Origin: Bradyrhizobium elkanii USDA 76
GTDB lineage: Bacteria; Pseudomonadota; Alphaproteobacteria; Rhizobiales; Xanthobacteraceae
Length of the DNA: 64,000 nucleotides
Direction: 5' to 3'
NCBI RefSeq assembly: GCF_023278185.1
Contig: NZ_CP066356.1
Span: forward strand, 9,051,475 to 9,115,474
The translations under genes and the position numbers were made by a program. Positions 26,408-36,209 of the stretch are shown here, in pieces (the first letter of the stretch is position 1; every line of letters begins with the position of its first letter). Below the pieces are notes generated by a model. The model was given only the letters and a program-made list of their open reading frames with translations, did no database searches and was not told the DNA's origin.

Positions 26408-27271
26408 ATGTCCAAGAGCCTGATCGACCTGCTGTCCATCCTCGATCTCGAGCAGCTCGAGGTGAATTTGTTCCGCGGCAACAGCCCGAAGACGAGCTGG
26501 CAGCGGGTGTTCGGCGGCCAGGTGATCGGCCAGGCGATGGTGGCGGCCTGCCGCACCGTCGAGGGCCGGCTGCCGCACTCGATCCATTGCTACTTCATCC
26601 TGCCCGGCGATCCGCAGATCCCGATCATCTACCAGGTCGAGCGGCTGCGCGACGGCAAGAGCTACACCACCCGCCGCGTCACCGCGATCCAGCACGGCAA
26701 CGCGATCTTCTCCATCATGGTGTCGTTCCATGCCGAGGAAGAGAGCAACTTCAATCATCAGGAGAAGATGCCCGACGTGCCGCCGCCGGAGAAGCTGACC
26801 GCGGAGGAGGTGTCGAAGCAGCCGATGTTCAAGGAGATGCCGGAGTTCATCCGCCGCTATTACGAGAGCGACCGGCCGATCGAGCTGCGCCCGGTCGAGC
26901 TCGGCCGCTATTTCGGCCAGAAGATCGACGACGGCCGCATCCATGTCTGGATCCGCACCGCCGCCAAGCTGCCCGACGATCCGGCGCTGCATCTGTGCGC
27001 GCTCGCCTATGCGTCGGATTTCTCACTGCTCGATGCCGTGATGGCGCGCTACGGCCGCACGCTGTTCGACAAGCGCATGATGCCGGCGAGCCTCGATCAC
27101 GCGATGTGGTTTCACCGCCCGTTCCGCGCCGACGAATGGCTGCTCTACGCGCAGGACTCGCCGAGCGCGCAGTCAGGCCGCGGCCTGACGCGCGGCCTGA
27201 TCTTCAAGCCCGACGGCACGCTGGTGGCGTCCGTCGCGCAAGAAGGTTCGGTGCGCGAGCGAAAGGCATAG
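26408..27271 (+). CDS. tesB: Acyl-CoA thioesterase II
   Basis: 287-residue double-hotdog thioesterase that hydrolyses medium and long acyl-CoAs. The first domain contains FGGQVIGQAMVAACRTV and YFILPGD; the second contains the DHAMWFHRP segment with the catalytic Asp and SPSAQSGRGL with the Ser/Thr-Gln element. Length and motif order are those of E. coli TesB. The ATG at 26408 has only a modest GGGGCC leader. Monocistronic; a palindromic element follows it. Confidence 0.94.
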   Translation: MSKSLIDLLSILDLEQLEVNLFRGNSPKTSWQRVFGGQVIGQAMVAACRTVEGRLPHSIHCYFILPGDPQIPIIYQVERLRDGKSYTTRRVTAIQHGNAIFSIMVSFHAEEESNFNHQEKMPDVPPPEKLTAEEVSKQPMFKEMPEFIRRYYESDRPIELRPVELGRYFGQKIDDGRIHVWIRTAAKLPDDPALHLCALAYASDFSLLDAVMARYGRTLFDKRMMPASLDHAMWFHRPFRADEWLLYAQDSPSAQSGRGLTRGLIFKPDGTLVASVAQEGSVRERKA

Positions 27272-27280
27272 GGCGCAGAA

Positions 27281-27320
27281 CGCGATCCGGAAAAGCGCGG
27301 AGCGGTTTTCCGGAGAGCTC
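27281..27320. repeat. Diverged palindromic element after tesB
   Basis: GATCCGGAAAAGCG and CGGTTTTCCGGAGAGCTC pair imperfectly. It is a decayed member of the family at 16820 and 18574. Confidence 0.55.
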
Positions 27321-27358
27321 ACGCTCGAACAGAGCCGGTCGGCACGATGAGATCGCGC

Positions 27359-28249
27359 TCACTGGCCGGCGTAGGCACCGCGCTCGGTCAGCGCGAATTG
27401 CGAAACGAACCAGTTGCCGTACCAGCGCAGCACCCACGGAATCGGGATCAGGAAGCCGCAGGCGATCGTGAACACGATGGTTCGCCACAGCACCTCGATG
27501 CCGGACGCGTTGAAGCTGACCTCGCGGCGCGTGCCGTCGATGTTGCGGCAGATCCAGCGCATCCAGGCGGTCAGCACCCAGGCCCAGCCGATGATGGTGA
27601 TGGCCGAGACCACCATCGCCACGTACCAGCCGACATAGGCGACCGGGCTGCCCTTGAACGAGATCGGCAGGTCCTGGCCGCTCGAGCTGAGATGGCCGAT
27701 GATCCAGCGCACGATCATCCAGCTCAGGAAGCCCTGCAGCAGCAGCGAGAGCAGCGTCACGATGTTGCTGTTGGCCGCGCCGGCATAGGTCAGAAGACCG
27801 AGCACGATGAAGACCCACCAGATGTCGAGCGGCTGCCCGGTGAAGGCGAAATGCGGGCGGCCCGGCACGCGGATATAGGGGATCGCAAAGCGGTACAGGC
27901 CGGTCGCGGTCCACGGCGCCGGGATGACGAGGATCTGGCCGATAAACATCAAGAGGCTGCGGCCGAACAGGCCCCAGATCGGGAAGTCGGCCGACAGTGC
28001 GCCGCCGCTATAGCTTCCGGACGCCACCACGGGCGGCGGTCCGCCGGCCTGCGGAAATGCCGGCGGCGCGCCGGCACTCGGGACGAGGCCCGGAATTTCC
28101 CCGGCCTTCTGCCAGCCGGCCATGCCCTCGGTCCACACCAAGGTGTCGGCCCCCACCATGCCCCGGGTGATCAGGTCGCGGAGCTGGGTTTCAGGCAGGG
28201 GGCCCTTTTGCTGGCCTTCGGATGCATAAAACCAGTTTCGGTTCGACAT
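27359..28249 (-). CDS. GYF_2 (DUF4339) domain membrane protein
   Basis: 296-residue protein. Residues 1-55 form a GYF_2 domain (NWFYASEGQQKGPLPETQLRDLI...LVWTEGMAGW), a small module that in other proteins binds proline-rich peptides. A Pro/Ala/Gly linker and a C-terminal membrane region with five or six hydrophobic helices (DUF898-like in appearance) follow. Function unknown. AGGAAACAAGAA before the ATG at 28249 fixes the start. It diverges from glnK; the 329 bases between them carry the repeats and promoter elements described below. Confidence 0.8.
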   Translation of the reverse strand: MSNRNWFYASEGQQKGPLPETQLRDLITRGMVGADTLVWTEGMAGWQKAGEIPGLVPSAGAPPAFPQAGGPPPVVASGSYSGGALSADFPIWGLFGRSLLMFIGQILVIPAPWTATGLYRFAIPYIRVPGRPHFAFTGQPLDIWWVFIVLGLLTYAGAANSNIVTLLSLLLQGFLSWMIVRWIIGHLSSSGQDLPISFKGSPVAYVGWYVAMVVSAITIIGWAWVLTAWMRWICRNIDGTRREVSFNASGIEVLWRTIVFTIACGFLIPIPWVLRWYGNWFVSQFALTERGAYAGQ

Positions 28250-28361
28250 TTCTTGTTTCCTCGGGGCGCGCACAGGGACACGCGATAGGCGAAACGAACC
28301 AGCAGGACCGCTGGCCGGGGCGGGAAAGCCACATTGTGGCGGAGCGTTTCCAATCCGTACA

Positions 28362-28375
28362 GTGAGGGACCTCAC
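28362..28375. promoter_or_regulatory. Perfect palindrome upstream of first glnK
   Basis: GTGAGG-GA-CCTCAC, a 6-2-6 inverted repeat in the divergent GYF_2/glnK promoter region. It could be a dimeric regulator site; no known consensus was matched. Confidence 0.4.
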
Positions 28376-28453
28376 GCGCTGCGCATGTTTTCCGCTTCAA
28401 TCTGCAAGTTTTTTATGCCATTTGCCCAGAAAGCTGCCAGATTTGGCGGACGC

Positions 28454-28539
28454 GAAATGCCGCTCGGGGATGGCAAATTGCCGCTCCGGGAGGCAGCAGG
28501 TGCCGGCTCGCGGGACGGCAAGTTCCGCTCCGGGGATGG
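28454..28539. repeat. Four imperfect tandem repeats in the first glnK leader
   Basis: Units of 20-24 bases follow one another: GAAATGCCGCTCGGGGATG, GCAAATTGCCGCTCCGGGAG, then a diverged CAGCAGGTGCCGGCTCGCGG copy, then GCAAGTTCCGCTCCGGGGAT. The second unit boundary contains a sigma-54-like GG-N10-GC arrangement. Confidence 0.65.
28468..28481 (+). promoter_or_regulatory. Possible sigma-54 promoter of first glnK-amtB operon
   Basis: GG at 28468-28469 and GC at 28480-28481 are exactly 10 bases apart, with TTGC at the -12 position. The -24 half (GGATGG) is a poor match to TGGCAC, so this is only a candidate. Confidence 0.3.
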
Positions 28540-28575
28540 GCGCACACGGAAAACCTCAAGGGAATGAAGGCCTGA

Positions 28576-28917
<342 letters not shown>

Positions 28918-28994
28918 GCTTTATCGAGATCATCGCCGGCAACGACGCCGGCGCTCGCCACAACCACACGCCAAGAAACGACGACCGCCGGGGA

Positions 28995-30320
28995 ATGATG
29001 ATGGGGGCACGAGCTCTTCGTGCAGCGATATCAGCTGCGCCGATCACTGCTGCAATCCTGCTCGCGCAGGCCACGCCAGCCTTCGCGCAAGACTCGGCAT
29101 CCAGTTCCGGCGTCAACGCCGCCGACACCGCCTGGATGATCGTCGCCACCGCGCTGGTGCTGATGATGACGATCCCGGGACTGGCGCTGTTCTACTCCGG
29201 CATGGTGCGCAAGAAGAACGTGCTGGCGACGATGGCGCAGAGCCTCACCGCCGTTGCGCTCGTCTCGATCCTCTGGGTCACCTTCGGCTATTCGCTAAGC
29301 TTCGTCGGCGACGGTCCCTGGCTGGGCTCGCTCGATCGCTGGTTCCTGGCCGGCATCACCATGGACAGCATCAATCCGGCGGCGAAGACCATCCCCGAAG
29401 CGCTGTTCATGCTGTACCAGATGACGTTCGCGATCATCACGGTGGCGCTGGTCGCAGGCTCGGTCGCCGACCGCATGCGGTTCTCCGCCTATGTGCTGTT
29501 CTCGATCGGCTGGTTCATCTTCGCCTATGTGCCGCTGGCGCATTGGGTGTGGGGCGGCGGCTTCCTCGCATCGGCGGGCGTGCTGGATTTCGCCGGCGGT
29601 CTCGTGGTGCATCTCTCCGCCGGCATCAGCGGCCTGGTCGCGGCCAAGGTGATGGGCAACCGCCACGGCTATGGCCATGATAATCTTTCGCCGTTCGATC
29701 TGTCGCTCGCGGTGGTCGGCACCGGCCTGCTTTGGGTCGGCTGGTTCGGCTTCAACGGCGGTTCCGCGCTCGCGGCCAATTCGCGCGCGGTGATGGCGAT
29801 CACTGCCACCCATCTTGCGGCCTGCGCCGGCGCGCTGACCTGGGGCGCGATCGAATGGGCGACGCGCCGCAAGCCGTCGGTGCTCGGCATGATCTCGGGT
29901 GCGGTTGCGGGGCTCGGCACCATCACCCCGGCATCCGGCTTCGTCGCGCCGTGGCACGGCGTCATCATCGGCATCATTGCCGGCCTGGTCTGCTTCTGGG
30001 CCTGCACCTGGCTGAAGCATCGCTTCAAATATGACGACTCGCTCGACGTGTTCGGCGTGCACGGCATCGGCGGCCTGACCGGCACGCTGCTTGCCGGCGT
30101 GTTCGCGGCATCGGCGATCGGCGGCACGTCCGGCCTGCTCGAGGGCAATCCGAAGCAGCTGCTGATCCAGCTCTACGGCGTCGCGGCCACCTTTGTCTGG
30201 TGCGGCGGCGTCACCTTCGTGCTGCTCAAGCTGGTCAGCGCCTTCGTCCCGCTGCGCGTCTCGATGCAGCAGGAGCTCGAAGGTCTCGACATCTCGCAGC
30301 ATGGCGAGGCGCTGCAGTAG
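28995..30320 (+). CDS. amtB: Ammonium transporter AmtB, first copy
   Basis: 441-residue Amt/Rh channel with a cleaved signal sequence (ITAAILLAQATPAFAQ) and eleven membrane helices. Conserved features: ADTAWMIVATALVLMMTIPGLALFYSGMVR at helix 1, the pore His in GGLVVHLSAG, and the second twin His in FGVHGIGGL. It moves ammonia/ammonium and is gated by GlnK encoded just upstream. The periplasmic loop after helix 4 is short (WGGGFLASAGV), as in E. coli and unlike the second copy. Three ATGs in a row open the gene; the first is used. Confidence 0.96.
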   Translation: MMMGARALRAAISAAPITAAILLAQATPAFAQDSASSSGVNAADTAWMIVATALVLMMTIPGLALFYSGMVRKKNVLATMAQSLTAVALVSILWVTFGYSLSFVGDGPWLGSLDRWFLAGITMDSINPAAKTIPEALFMLYQMTFAIITVALVAGSVADRMRFSAYVLFSIGWFIFAYVPLAHWVWGGGFLASAGVLDFAGGLVVHLSAGISGLVAAKVMGNRHGYGHDNLSPFDLSLAVVGTGLLWVGWFGFNGGSALAANSRAVMAITATHLAACAGALTWGAIEWATRRKPSVLGMISGAVAGLGTITPASGFVAPWHGVIIGIIAGLVCFWACTWLKHRFKYDDSLDVFGVHGIGGLTGTLLAGVFAASAIGGTSGLLEGNPKQLLIQLYGVAATFVWCGGVTFVLLKLVSAFVPLRVSMQQELEGLDISQHGEALQ

Positions 30321-30447
30321 CAGCCGAGCTCGTTTCGCCTGGACACGATGGGCGCCGCGAGCGCGAATTCGCAAAACAACCCCATGCAAAGTATCCGAGC
30401 GCCGCGACGTCACGGCGCACGGCACGTGGATAATTCAGGCTTGCGCA

Positions 30448-30471
30448 ACACATAAGTGCGTGCTTATGTGT
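30448..30471. promoter_or_regulatory. Perfect operator-like inverted repeat before the arsR gene
   Basis: ACACATAAG and CTTATGTGT are perfect 9-bp arms around TGCGTG, ending four bases before the ATG. The 12-2-12 style and position are typical of ArsR autoregulatory operators, where binding blocks the promoter or the ribosome site. Confidence 0.75.
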
Positions 30472-30475
30472 AGCC

Positions 30476-30790
30476 ATGGTCGACACCGACATCTTCAAGG
30501 CGCTGGCCGATCCGACCCGCCGCAAGGTCTTTGAGAAGCTGGCCGGCGGCAGCCTGAACGCCAGCGCCTTGCGCGACGGACTTGAGATCAGCCAGCCGGC
30601 GATGTCGCAGCATCTGGCGGTGCTGCGCGCGGCAGGGCTGGTGCGCGAGCAGCGCCAGGGCCGTTTCGTGAATTATGAGGTCGACCCGGACGGCATCGCC
30701 AGCATCGGGACCTGGCTCGCCCGCTACCGCGCCTATTGGCCGAAGCGCATCGAAGCGCTCTCCGATCTGCTGAAGGACATGGATCAATGA
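30476..30790 (+). CDS. ArsR family winged-helix regulator
   Basis: 104-residue dimeric repressor. It begins with IFKALADPTRRKVFEKLAGG and has the recognition helix in ISQPAMSQHLAVLRAAGLV, followed by the wing REQRQGRFVNYEV. No metal-binding CxC motif is present, so it belongs to the non-metal branch that often regulates a neighbouring SRPBCC gene. The SRPBCC gene overlaps its stop codon (ATGA), and a clpP paralogue follows, so all three are probably cotranscribed and repressed from the 30448 operator. Confidence 0.92.
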   Translation: MVDTDIFKALADPTRRKVFEKLAGGSLNASALRDGLEISQPAMSQHLAVLRAAGLVREQRQGRFVNYEVDPDGIASIGTWLARYRAYWPKRIEALSDLLKDMDQ

Positions 30791-31143
30791 GCGACACAAT
30801 TGAACCTGATCATGCCGACGCCGGCCTGGTGCTCGAATACGAGCTCGATGCACCGCCTGAAAAAGTCTGGCGTGCGGTGACCATTCCGGCCCTGCGCGAA
30901 CGCTGGCTGCCGGATTGCGACCTCGCGGACGCTGAACCCCTCTCATCGATCGCCGGCGAAGAGGTGCGCTTCCGGCTGCGCGAGTCCGAGCCGCCGTTTC
31001 GGGAAAGCCATGTCACCTTCCGGATCGAGCCGAACGAGGCCGGCGGCACCCGCTTTCGCATCATCCAGCAAGCCTGCGACATCAGGGGAAAGCAGCCGCA
31101 ACCGGCCAACAGCAACAACCGCGCAATGATGCGCGCGGCCTGA
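30787..31143 (+). CDS. SRPBCC (AHSA1-like) domain protein
   Basis: 118-residue ligand-binding domain. [29 protein letters not shown] is the standard N-terminal strand-helix of AHSA1-like SRPBCC proteins, and [17 protein letters not shown] makes the central sheet. The C-terminal helix is short and ends in a Gln/Asn/Ala-rich tail instead of the usual long helix, so the cavity may be open or the gene trimmed. The start overlaps the arsR stop as ATGA. Ligand unknown. Confidence 0.85.
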   Translation: MSDTIEPDHADAGLVLEYELDAPPEKVWRAVTIPALRERWLPDCDLADAEPLSSIAGEEVRFRLRESEPPFRESHVTFRIEPNEAGGTRFRIIQQACDIRGKQPQPANSNNRAMMRAA

Positions 31144-31195
31144 TCCCCAACCTCACCTACCGAGACTTCATCACCTGCAGCAATGGAGGTCGCCG

Positions 31196-31822
31196 ATGCG
31201 CGACATGATGCAACTCGTCCCTATGGTCATCGAACAGTCGAGCCGCGGCGAACGTTCCTTCGACATCTATTCCAGGCTCCTGCGCGAGCGCATCATCTTC
31301 CTGAACGGCGAGGTCAATGATGCGATGTCCGGACTGGTCTGCGCGCAGCTGCTGTTCCTCGAGGCCGAGAATCCACACAAGCCGATCAACCTCTACATCA
31401 ACTCCTATGGCGGCGTGATCACCAGCGGGCTTGCGATGTACGACACCATGCAGTTCATCAAGGCGCCGGTGCACACGCTGTGCATGGGCACGGCGCGCTC
31501 GATGGGATCGTTTCTGCTGATGGCCGGCGAGCCCGGTCACCGCGCCGCGCTTCCGAATGCGAGCCTCCACGTGCATCAGCCGCTCGGCGGCTTCCAGGGC
31601 CAGGCGTCCGATATCCTGATCCATGCCACCGAAATGCAGGAGACCAAGCGGCGCATCATCCGGCTCTATGCGCAGCACTGCGGGCGGACCGAGGCCGACG
31701 TGGAACGGACCCTGGATCGCGATCACTTCATGTCCGCGCAGCAGGCGCTCGAATGGGGACTGATCGACAAGGTCTTCGCCGAACGCGACGCCGCCGAAAA
31801 ACATGATCCGGTGCCGCGCTGA
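31196..31822 (+). CDS. ClpP-family serine protease paralogue
   Basis: 208-residue ClpP-type peptidase. The catalytic triad is intact: Ser102 in [10 protein letters not shown], His127 in LHVHQPLGG, Asp176 in DRDHFMSA. It differs from the housekeeping ClpP around the active site: Arg precedes the Ser (canonical AASMGA) and SYGGVITSG replaces SPGGVVTAG. No clpX or tig is adjacent, so this is an accessory ClpP. Its place behind ArsR and SRPBCC genes suggests induction by a small ligand or stress. The start has GGAGGT nine bases upstream. Confidence 0.88.
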   Translation: MRDMMQLVPMVIEQSSRGERSFDIYSRLLRERIIFLNGEVNDAMSGLVCAQLLFLEAENPHKPINLYINSYGGVITSGLAMYDTMQFIKAPVHTLCMGTARSMGSFLLMAGEPGHRAALPNASLHVHQPLGGFQGQASDILIHATEMQETKRRIIRLYAQHCGRTEADVERTLDRDHFMSAQQALEWGLIDKVFAERDAAEKHDPVPR

Positions 31823-31850
31823 TCTTCGTCGCTGGAGCGGCCAAACCGTT

Positions 31851-33656
31851 TCATGACAGCGCCATCGATTCAGGCTTCACCTCGGCATGCTGCACCGTGA
31901 CCCGCACGGCATCGGGACGGCTCGATCCTCCGCGCCTGCCGCCGCCGCGGTGGTCGATCAGGCGCGCGACGACAGCGCGCCGCGCATGACGAGGCGTCAG
32001 CGAATGGTCGGCGTTCGGCAGCGTCAACCGCGTCACTCCAGGGATGCTTGTGAGCCGTTTGCCGTCCTGACCGAAATGCCGTGCGATCTCCTGCAGGCTG
32101 AGATCGCCGTCCGAGGTGACCATGAGGACGCGCACGCCGCGGCTGCAAAGCTCGCGCATCCAGCGCTCGACGCGGTTACGACCAAGCAAGGCGGACGGAT
32201 GCATCGCCGACAGCGTCGACTTGACGGCTTCCAATCCGCGCCGCACCAGCCGCCTGGCGCTATCTGACACTGACAGCTTCCAGGCGGACCTGGTCGTCAT
32301 CGCAGGCCCGTCCGCCGGACCGATCTGCTGCTGGCTTCCGCGATTCGCCTTGGAGGTTTCGTATGCTTTCCAGGCCGTAAGCTCCAGCGCGTAGGAACTG
32401 TTCCAGGCAAAGCAGAGCGGGTTGATCATGGTCAGGGCGCGGACGCGGCGGTCCGCGCGCGCAGTGTGAAAGGCCTGGAAGGCGCCCGAGCATGTGCCCA
32501 CAAGCTCGACTTTGGCAAAGCCCGCCCGCTGCATCCAGTCAATCGCCGCGCTGACGTCGAAGCGGGTGCTGGAATCATAGAGGAACAGACGATTGCTCCC
32601 GGCATCGTCGCTCAGGCCGAGGCCCGGCAGGTCAATGCGTAGCGACGCCACGCCGGCGGCGGCAAGCTCGCGCGCCGCCTCGACCGTGCCGCGCGCCCAA
32701 CCGACATGCGGCACGCCGCCAGAGTTGAGGAAGATGACCGGATCGGCCGCAGCATGGCCGTCACGCGGCCGGGTCAGCACGCCACAGATCAATGGCGCCT
32801 GCCTGATCACAACCGGCTCTTCCGTGTAGTGCGATCCCTCCAATAGCTCGCGGCCGGTCAGGGAATCGACGCCCTGAGCTACGCCGGCGACGGCCCGGTC
32901 GGACAACCAATCCGCCCAGCAACCGACAACGTCGGCCGGGATCCGGTTCGCGGTCGGGTCGCACATGAGCAGGTGATAGTCCTTGAACTCGGCGATTGTC
33001 GCGCCTTCGAAAGAAGATCGACCGTCGCGGATTTCAGAGCCTGCCAACGGCTTTCCGTTCGCGAGCAAAAGCATCGGCAGGGGCGGAAGGGCCGCGACGG
33101 CCTGCCGCCAATCCAGCCTCGACAGATCGGCGAGCGTCTCATGCGAAAGCCGGAAGCCGACGGCCTCGCGTCCCTCGGCGAGAGTCGCCTCGCTCGCAGC
33201 GCTCTTGGCGAGCGTCCCATCGATCACGCGCGACATCGCGGTGATTTCGCGCACATAGGTTTTGCCGGAACCCGGTGGCGCCAGCAAAGCAAGGCCCGCC
33301 ACGTCATCGCGTCCCACCGCGGCGAGCGGGGCCAGCAGCGCACCGAGCCGGAAGCCGGCGAGGATGACATCCTCCACGCCGCAATCTCGCTTCAACCGGT
33401 CGATCGCCGCGCCGATGCTTGCAGTCCAGGCCATCACCTGGCCCGGCGCCGCGTGGTCGCCGGCCGCGTTGCCGCAGCCGGGATAGTCAAACAACAGGAC
33501 AGGCAGGCCCGCCGCGGCCGCCTTGTCGGACAACAGCTTCAGGAACCGGCGACTGCACAGATCCTCATGACCGTGCGCGCCGGCAATGACGACACCCCGC
33601 CTTCCTTTCGCTTCGTTCAGCCAGCCGATGGTATCGGCAAAGACAACTGGTTTCAT
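31851..33656 (-). CDS. Tandem alpha/beta-hydrolase protein, last gene of the carrier-protein operon
   Basis: 601 residues with two alpha/beta-hydrolase domains. In domain 1 (about 1-260) the nucleophile elbow reads GFRLG at 101-105, with Arg103 where Ser should be, so it is probably inactive or structural. In domain 2 (about 285-575) the elbow is GTCSG at 387-391, making Cys389 the nucleophile, with acid candidates Asp516/Asp518 and His551 in ADHSLT completing a Cys-Asp-His triad. This resembles the exosortase-associated hydrolase pairs that have an R in the elbow, here fused. A Cys nucleophile on a thioester pathway suggests acyl transfer rather than hydrolysis. Its start overlaps the GH2 stop (ATGA). 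Confidence 0.75.
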   Translation of the reverse strand: MKPVVFADTIGWLNEAKGRRGVVIAGAHGHEDLCSRRFLKLLSDKAAAAGLPVLLFDYPGCGNAAGDHAAPGQVMAWTASIGAAIDRLKRDCGVEDVILAGFRLGALLAPLAAVGRDDVAGLALLAPPGSGKTYVREITAMSRVIDGTLAKSAASEATLAEGREAVGFRLSHETLADLSRLDWRQAVAALPPLPMLLLANGKPLAGSEIRDGRSSFEGATIAEFKDYHLLMCDPTANRIPADVVGCWADWLSDRAVAGVAQGVDSLTGRELLEGSHYTEEPVVIRQAPLICGVLTRPRDGHAAADPVIFLNSGGVPHVGWARGTVEAARELAAAGVASLRIDLPGLGLSDDAGSNRLFLYDSSTRFDVSAAIDWMQRAGFAKVELVGTCSGAFQAFHTARADRRVRALTMINPLCFAWNSSYALELTAWKAYETSKANRGSQQQIGPADGPAMTTRSAWKLSVSDSARRLVRRGLEAVKSTLSAMHPSALLGRNRVERWMRELCSRGVRVLMVTSDGDLSLQEIARHFGQDGKRLTSIPGVTRLTLPNADHSLTPRHARRAVVARLIDHRGGGRRGGSSRPDAVRVTVQHAEVKPESMALS

Positions 33657-36202
33657 GTCATGCTCCCGGCGGACTCATTTGTCCGCCCGACTTCCAATTC
33701 TTCCGCTCTGGGCGCCGCGTAGCTCATGTCGCGATCGGCATTGAGCGCCGTCACTGTGCCGCCAGGCGTCGCCACATGCGGACCGTCAAGGCCGACCTCC
33801 CGCTCGGTGCCCGGCATCAGGTGAAAATTGTTCTCTCCTGGAACGAACAGATCGTCCTGGATGGAGACGTGATAGGCCGCGCGTTTGCAGGCGAGCCGCA
33901 GCCGCCACGCGTCCTTCCGACGCACCAAACTCACAGTCAGGCCCACGTCGCGCCGCGCGGTCATGACATCCGGCAGCACATGGAAGGCCTCGGCAAGGAC
34001 CTTCCCGTCATCGTCCTCCAGCCTTGCCACGGTGACTTCATGTCCGGGCGGCCCGAACCGATAGGCGTAGGAGATATCGAAGAAAGCGCCGAGCACCGAG
34101 AAGGCCGAAAGCGACAGGCCACCGTGCGCCGGCACGCTGATCGGCCGGCGCGCCGACACCACCGCCGTGACGCCGTCCCGCAGACAGGTCAGCGACAACG
34201 TCGCCTGGACGGTCTTCGCGGTATCGTTGACGGCATGGACGGTCAGCCCGTTGACGCCCTCATCGCTCAGGATCAGCCGCAGCGGGGCAAATGCGCGCCT
34301 CAGCCCGTGCCAGACGGGCTTAGGCCGGCCGGTCGAATCGACCACGCCCCAGCCCGCGCCTGGCCGCAAGTCCTTCCAGAAGAACAGCAGCGCTCCGGCC
34401 GTCGGCGAACAGGGTCTGCGCCATTCGTCGATGGTGCGCTCCACCACCTCGGTCGTCACCGCACGGGAAAGCTCGAGATAGCGACTGGTATTCTCGGTGC
34501 GCAGCCGGCGCGCGTCGACGGAAAAATGCGTCTCCAGATAATGCTCGCGCACATCCTCGAAGTCCCAGGAGGCGCCGACGTCGCGCGGCACACCCGCCTT
34601 CCAGCGCGGATCGTGCACCGGCGGCACAGGCAGTTGCGCATCCAGCGTTGCCTTGTCAGGCACATTGGCAAAGGCAAGGCATTCGCTCGCGAAGCGCACC
34701 TCGGCCCGGCGCGCGTCATCCAGCGGACGGCAATAGGCACCGACCCCGTAATAATGCGTCGGCCCGCCATCGGTCGTGAACGGCAGGTTGCCGCCGGATG
34801 GCGATGACGTCACAAGCACCACGTCGGGACGCTGCGCTTCGGCGATGGGGCGCACCACCTTGTCGAACCAGGGCGTCGGATCCATCGACATCGGCAAGCC
34901 CATCATCGCCGCCTGCTGCGCCACCTCGCTGCCGCCGCACAGAACGGCGAGTGACGGCGAATGCCTGAGCCGCCCGAGCAGATTCCCGACCTCGCGCGAG
35001 AGCGACGCCTGCCAGGCTTCGTCCTTCGCCGGATAGTCGAAATTGGCGAGCATCAGGTCCTGCCAGACCAGGATGCCCATCTCGTCGCAAAGCTCGTGAA
35101 ATGCGTCGCTCTCATAGACGAACGTGCCGCCGACCCTGAGCATGTTGACCCCGGCCCGCCGCGCAAGATCGAGGTCACGCGCGACTTCCGCGCGCGAGGA
35201 CGGCAGCCGCACCGGATCGGACGGCGTCCACACCGCGCCACGGCAAAAGACGGATACGCCATTGACAACCAGCCGAAAGCCGCGGCCGTCGGCGCCACGA
35301 TCGATCTCGATATGCCGGAAGCCGACGCGGCCGAGTGCAATTCGCATCGGGCCGAGCGTCAGGACGACCTCGTGCAACGCCGGTTCGCCATGGCTGTTCG
35401 GCCACCATGGCGCAACGTTCGCGATATCCAGCCTTGCCGTCAGCTGCGTGTCTGTCTCGGCCGTCAACGCGGCGACAGCGCCCGCACAGGCGATCATGGC
35501 CGGCGTGCCGTCTAACGGCTCGACCAGCGTGACCGTGACCGAAAGATGCCCTGTCGTGCCGGCGAGGTCGGCCCGCATCTGCACATCGCGCACGGCTTGA
35601 CGATCGGTATCGCGGATCAGCTTGATCGGCCGCCACGGTCCGACGATGTCGAAGCCCGGGGACCAACCCGGCATATGGCCGATCAGCGTGGTCCGCACGA
35701 GCCTCAGCCGCTGATCGTCGATCATGCGCGGCCTCCAGCGCGCACGCGGACCGGTCAAGGTTTCCAGATGGCGCTTGAGGCTGCGGAATGCGATGACCAG
35801 TTGCTCGCCGCCGGCAAGCGTCAGGGCCACATCATGGCGCTCGAACATCGAGGTCGAGGACAGCACGAGGCGATCGTCGAGCCAGACCTCCGCGACCGTC
35901 GCCAAGCCGTCAAATACAAGACGGACGGGTCCTGCGGCATCGAGCCGGCGACGATACCAGACGTCCTGGTCGTGCAGCGGAGCGGGATGGTTGCGGTCCC
36001 AGCGGCCAAGCGCTTCCAGCGCAGCTGCGGCCGTGCCGGGGCACGCCGCCTCCAGCCATTCGGCACCGCCGTCGACCGCCGCCGGAGACGCCCACGCGCC
36101 GGCCGGCGAGACGGCCATGCGCCAGCCGCTGTCCAGGAGCTCGGCCGTCTCGGTCGTCGACACAAAAGTGTCCGTGCACACACGCATTCCCATGACCGGC
36201 AA
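33653..36202 (-). CDS. Glycoside hydrolase family 2, beta-mannosidase-like, cytosolic
   Basis: 849 residues with the GH2 architecture: sugar-binding jelly roll (about 20-200, [10 protein letters not shown]), immunoglobulin-like domain (about 205-310), TIM barrel (about 315-640) and C-terminal beta domains. The barrel has [16 protein letters not shown], and the putative acid/base Glu426 lies in CGGSEV, where GNNE is usual. The putative nucleophile is Glu507 in FASEC. Both glutamates are retained, so it may be an active exo-glycosidase, most like beta-mannosidases. There is no signal peptide, so its substrate must be inside the cell. Starts at 36193 or 36187 are alternatives. Only 7 bases separate it from the DUF1839 gene. 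Confidence 0.85.
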   Translation of the reverse strand: MPVMGMRVCTDTFVSTTETAELLDSGWRMAVSPAGAWASPAAVDGGAEWLEAACPGTAAAALEALGRWDRNHPAPLHDQDVWYRRRLDAAGPVRLVFDGLATVAEVWLDDRLVLSSTSMFERHDVALTLAGGEQLVIAFRSLKRHLETLTGPRARWRPRMIDDQRLRLVRTTLIGHMPGWSPGFDIVGPWRPIKLIRDTDRQAVRDVQMRADLAGTTGHLSVTVTLVEPLDGTPAMIACAGAVAALTAETDTQLTARLDIANVAPWWPNSHGEPALHEVVLTLGPMRIALGRVGFRHIEIDRGADGRGFRLVVNGVSVFCRGAVWTPSDPVRLPSSRAEVARDLDLARRAGVNMLRVGGTFVYESDAFHELCDEMGILVWQDLMLANFDYPAKDEAWQASLSREVGNLLGRLRHSPSLAVLCGGSEVAQQAAMMGLPMSMDPTPWFDKVVRPIAEAQRPDVVLVTSSPSGGNLPFTTDGGPTHYYGVGAYCRPLDDARRAEVRFASECLAFANVPDKATLDAQLPVPPVHDPRWKAGVPRDVGASWDFEDVREHYLETHFSVDARRLRTENTSRYLELSRAVTTEVVERTIDEWRRPCSPTAGALLFFWKDLRPGAGWGVVDSTGRPKPVWHGLRRAFAPLRLILSDEGVNGLTVHAVNDTAKTVQATLSLTCLRDGVTAVVSARRPISVPAHGGLSLSAFSVLGAFFDISYAYRFGPPGHEVTVARLEDDDGKVLAEAFHVLPDVMTARRDVGLTVSLVRRKDAWRLRLACKRAAYHVSIQDDLFVPGENNFHLMPGTEREVGLDGPHVATPGGTVTALNADRDMSYAAPRAEELEVGRTNESAGSMT

Positions 36203-36209
36203 GCCAGTC

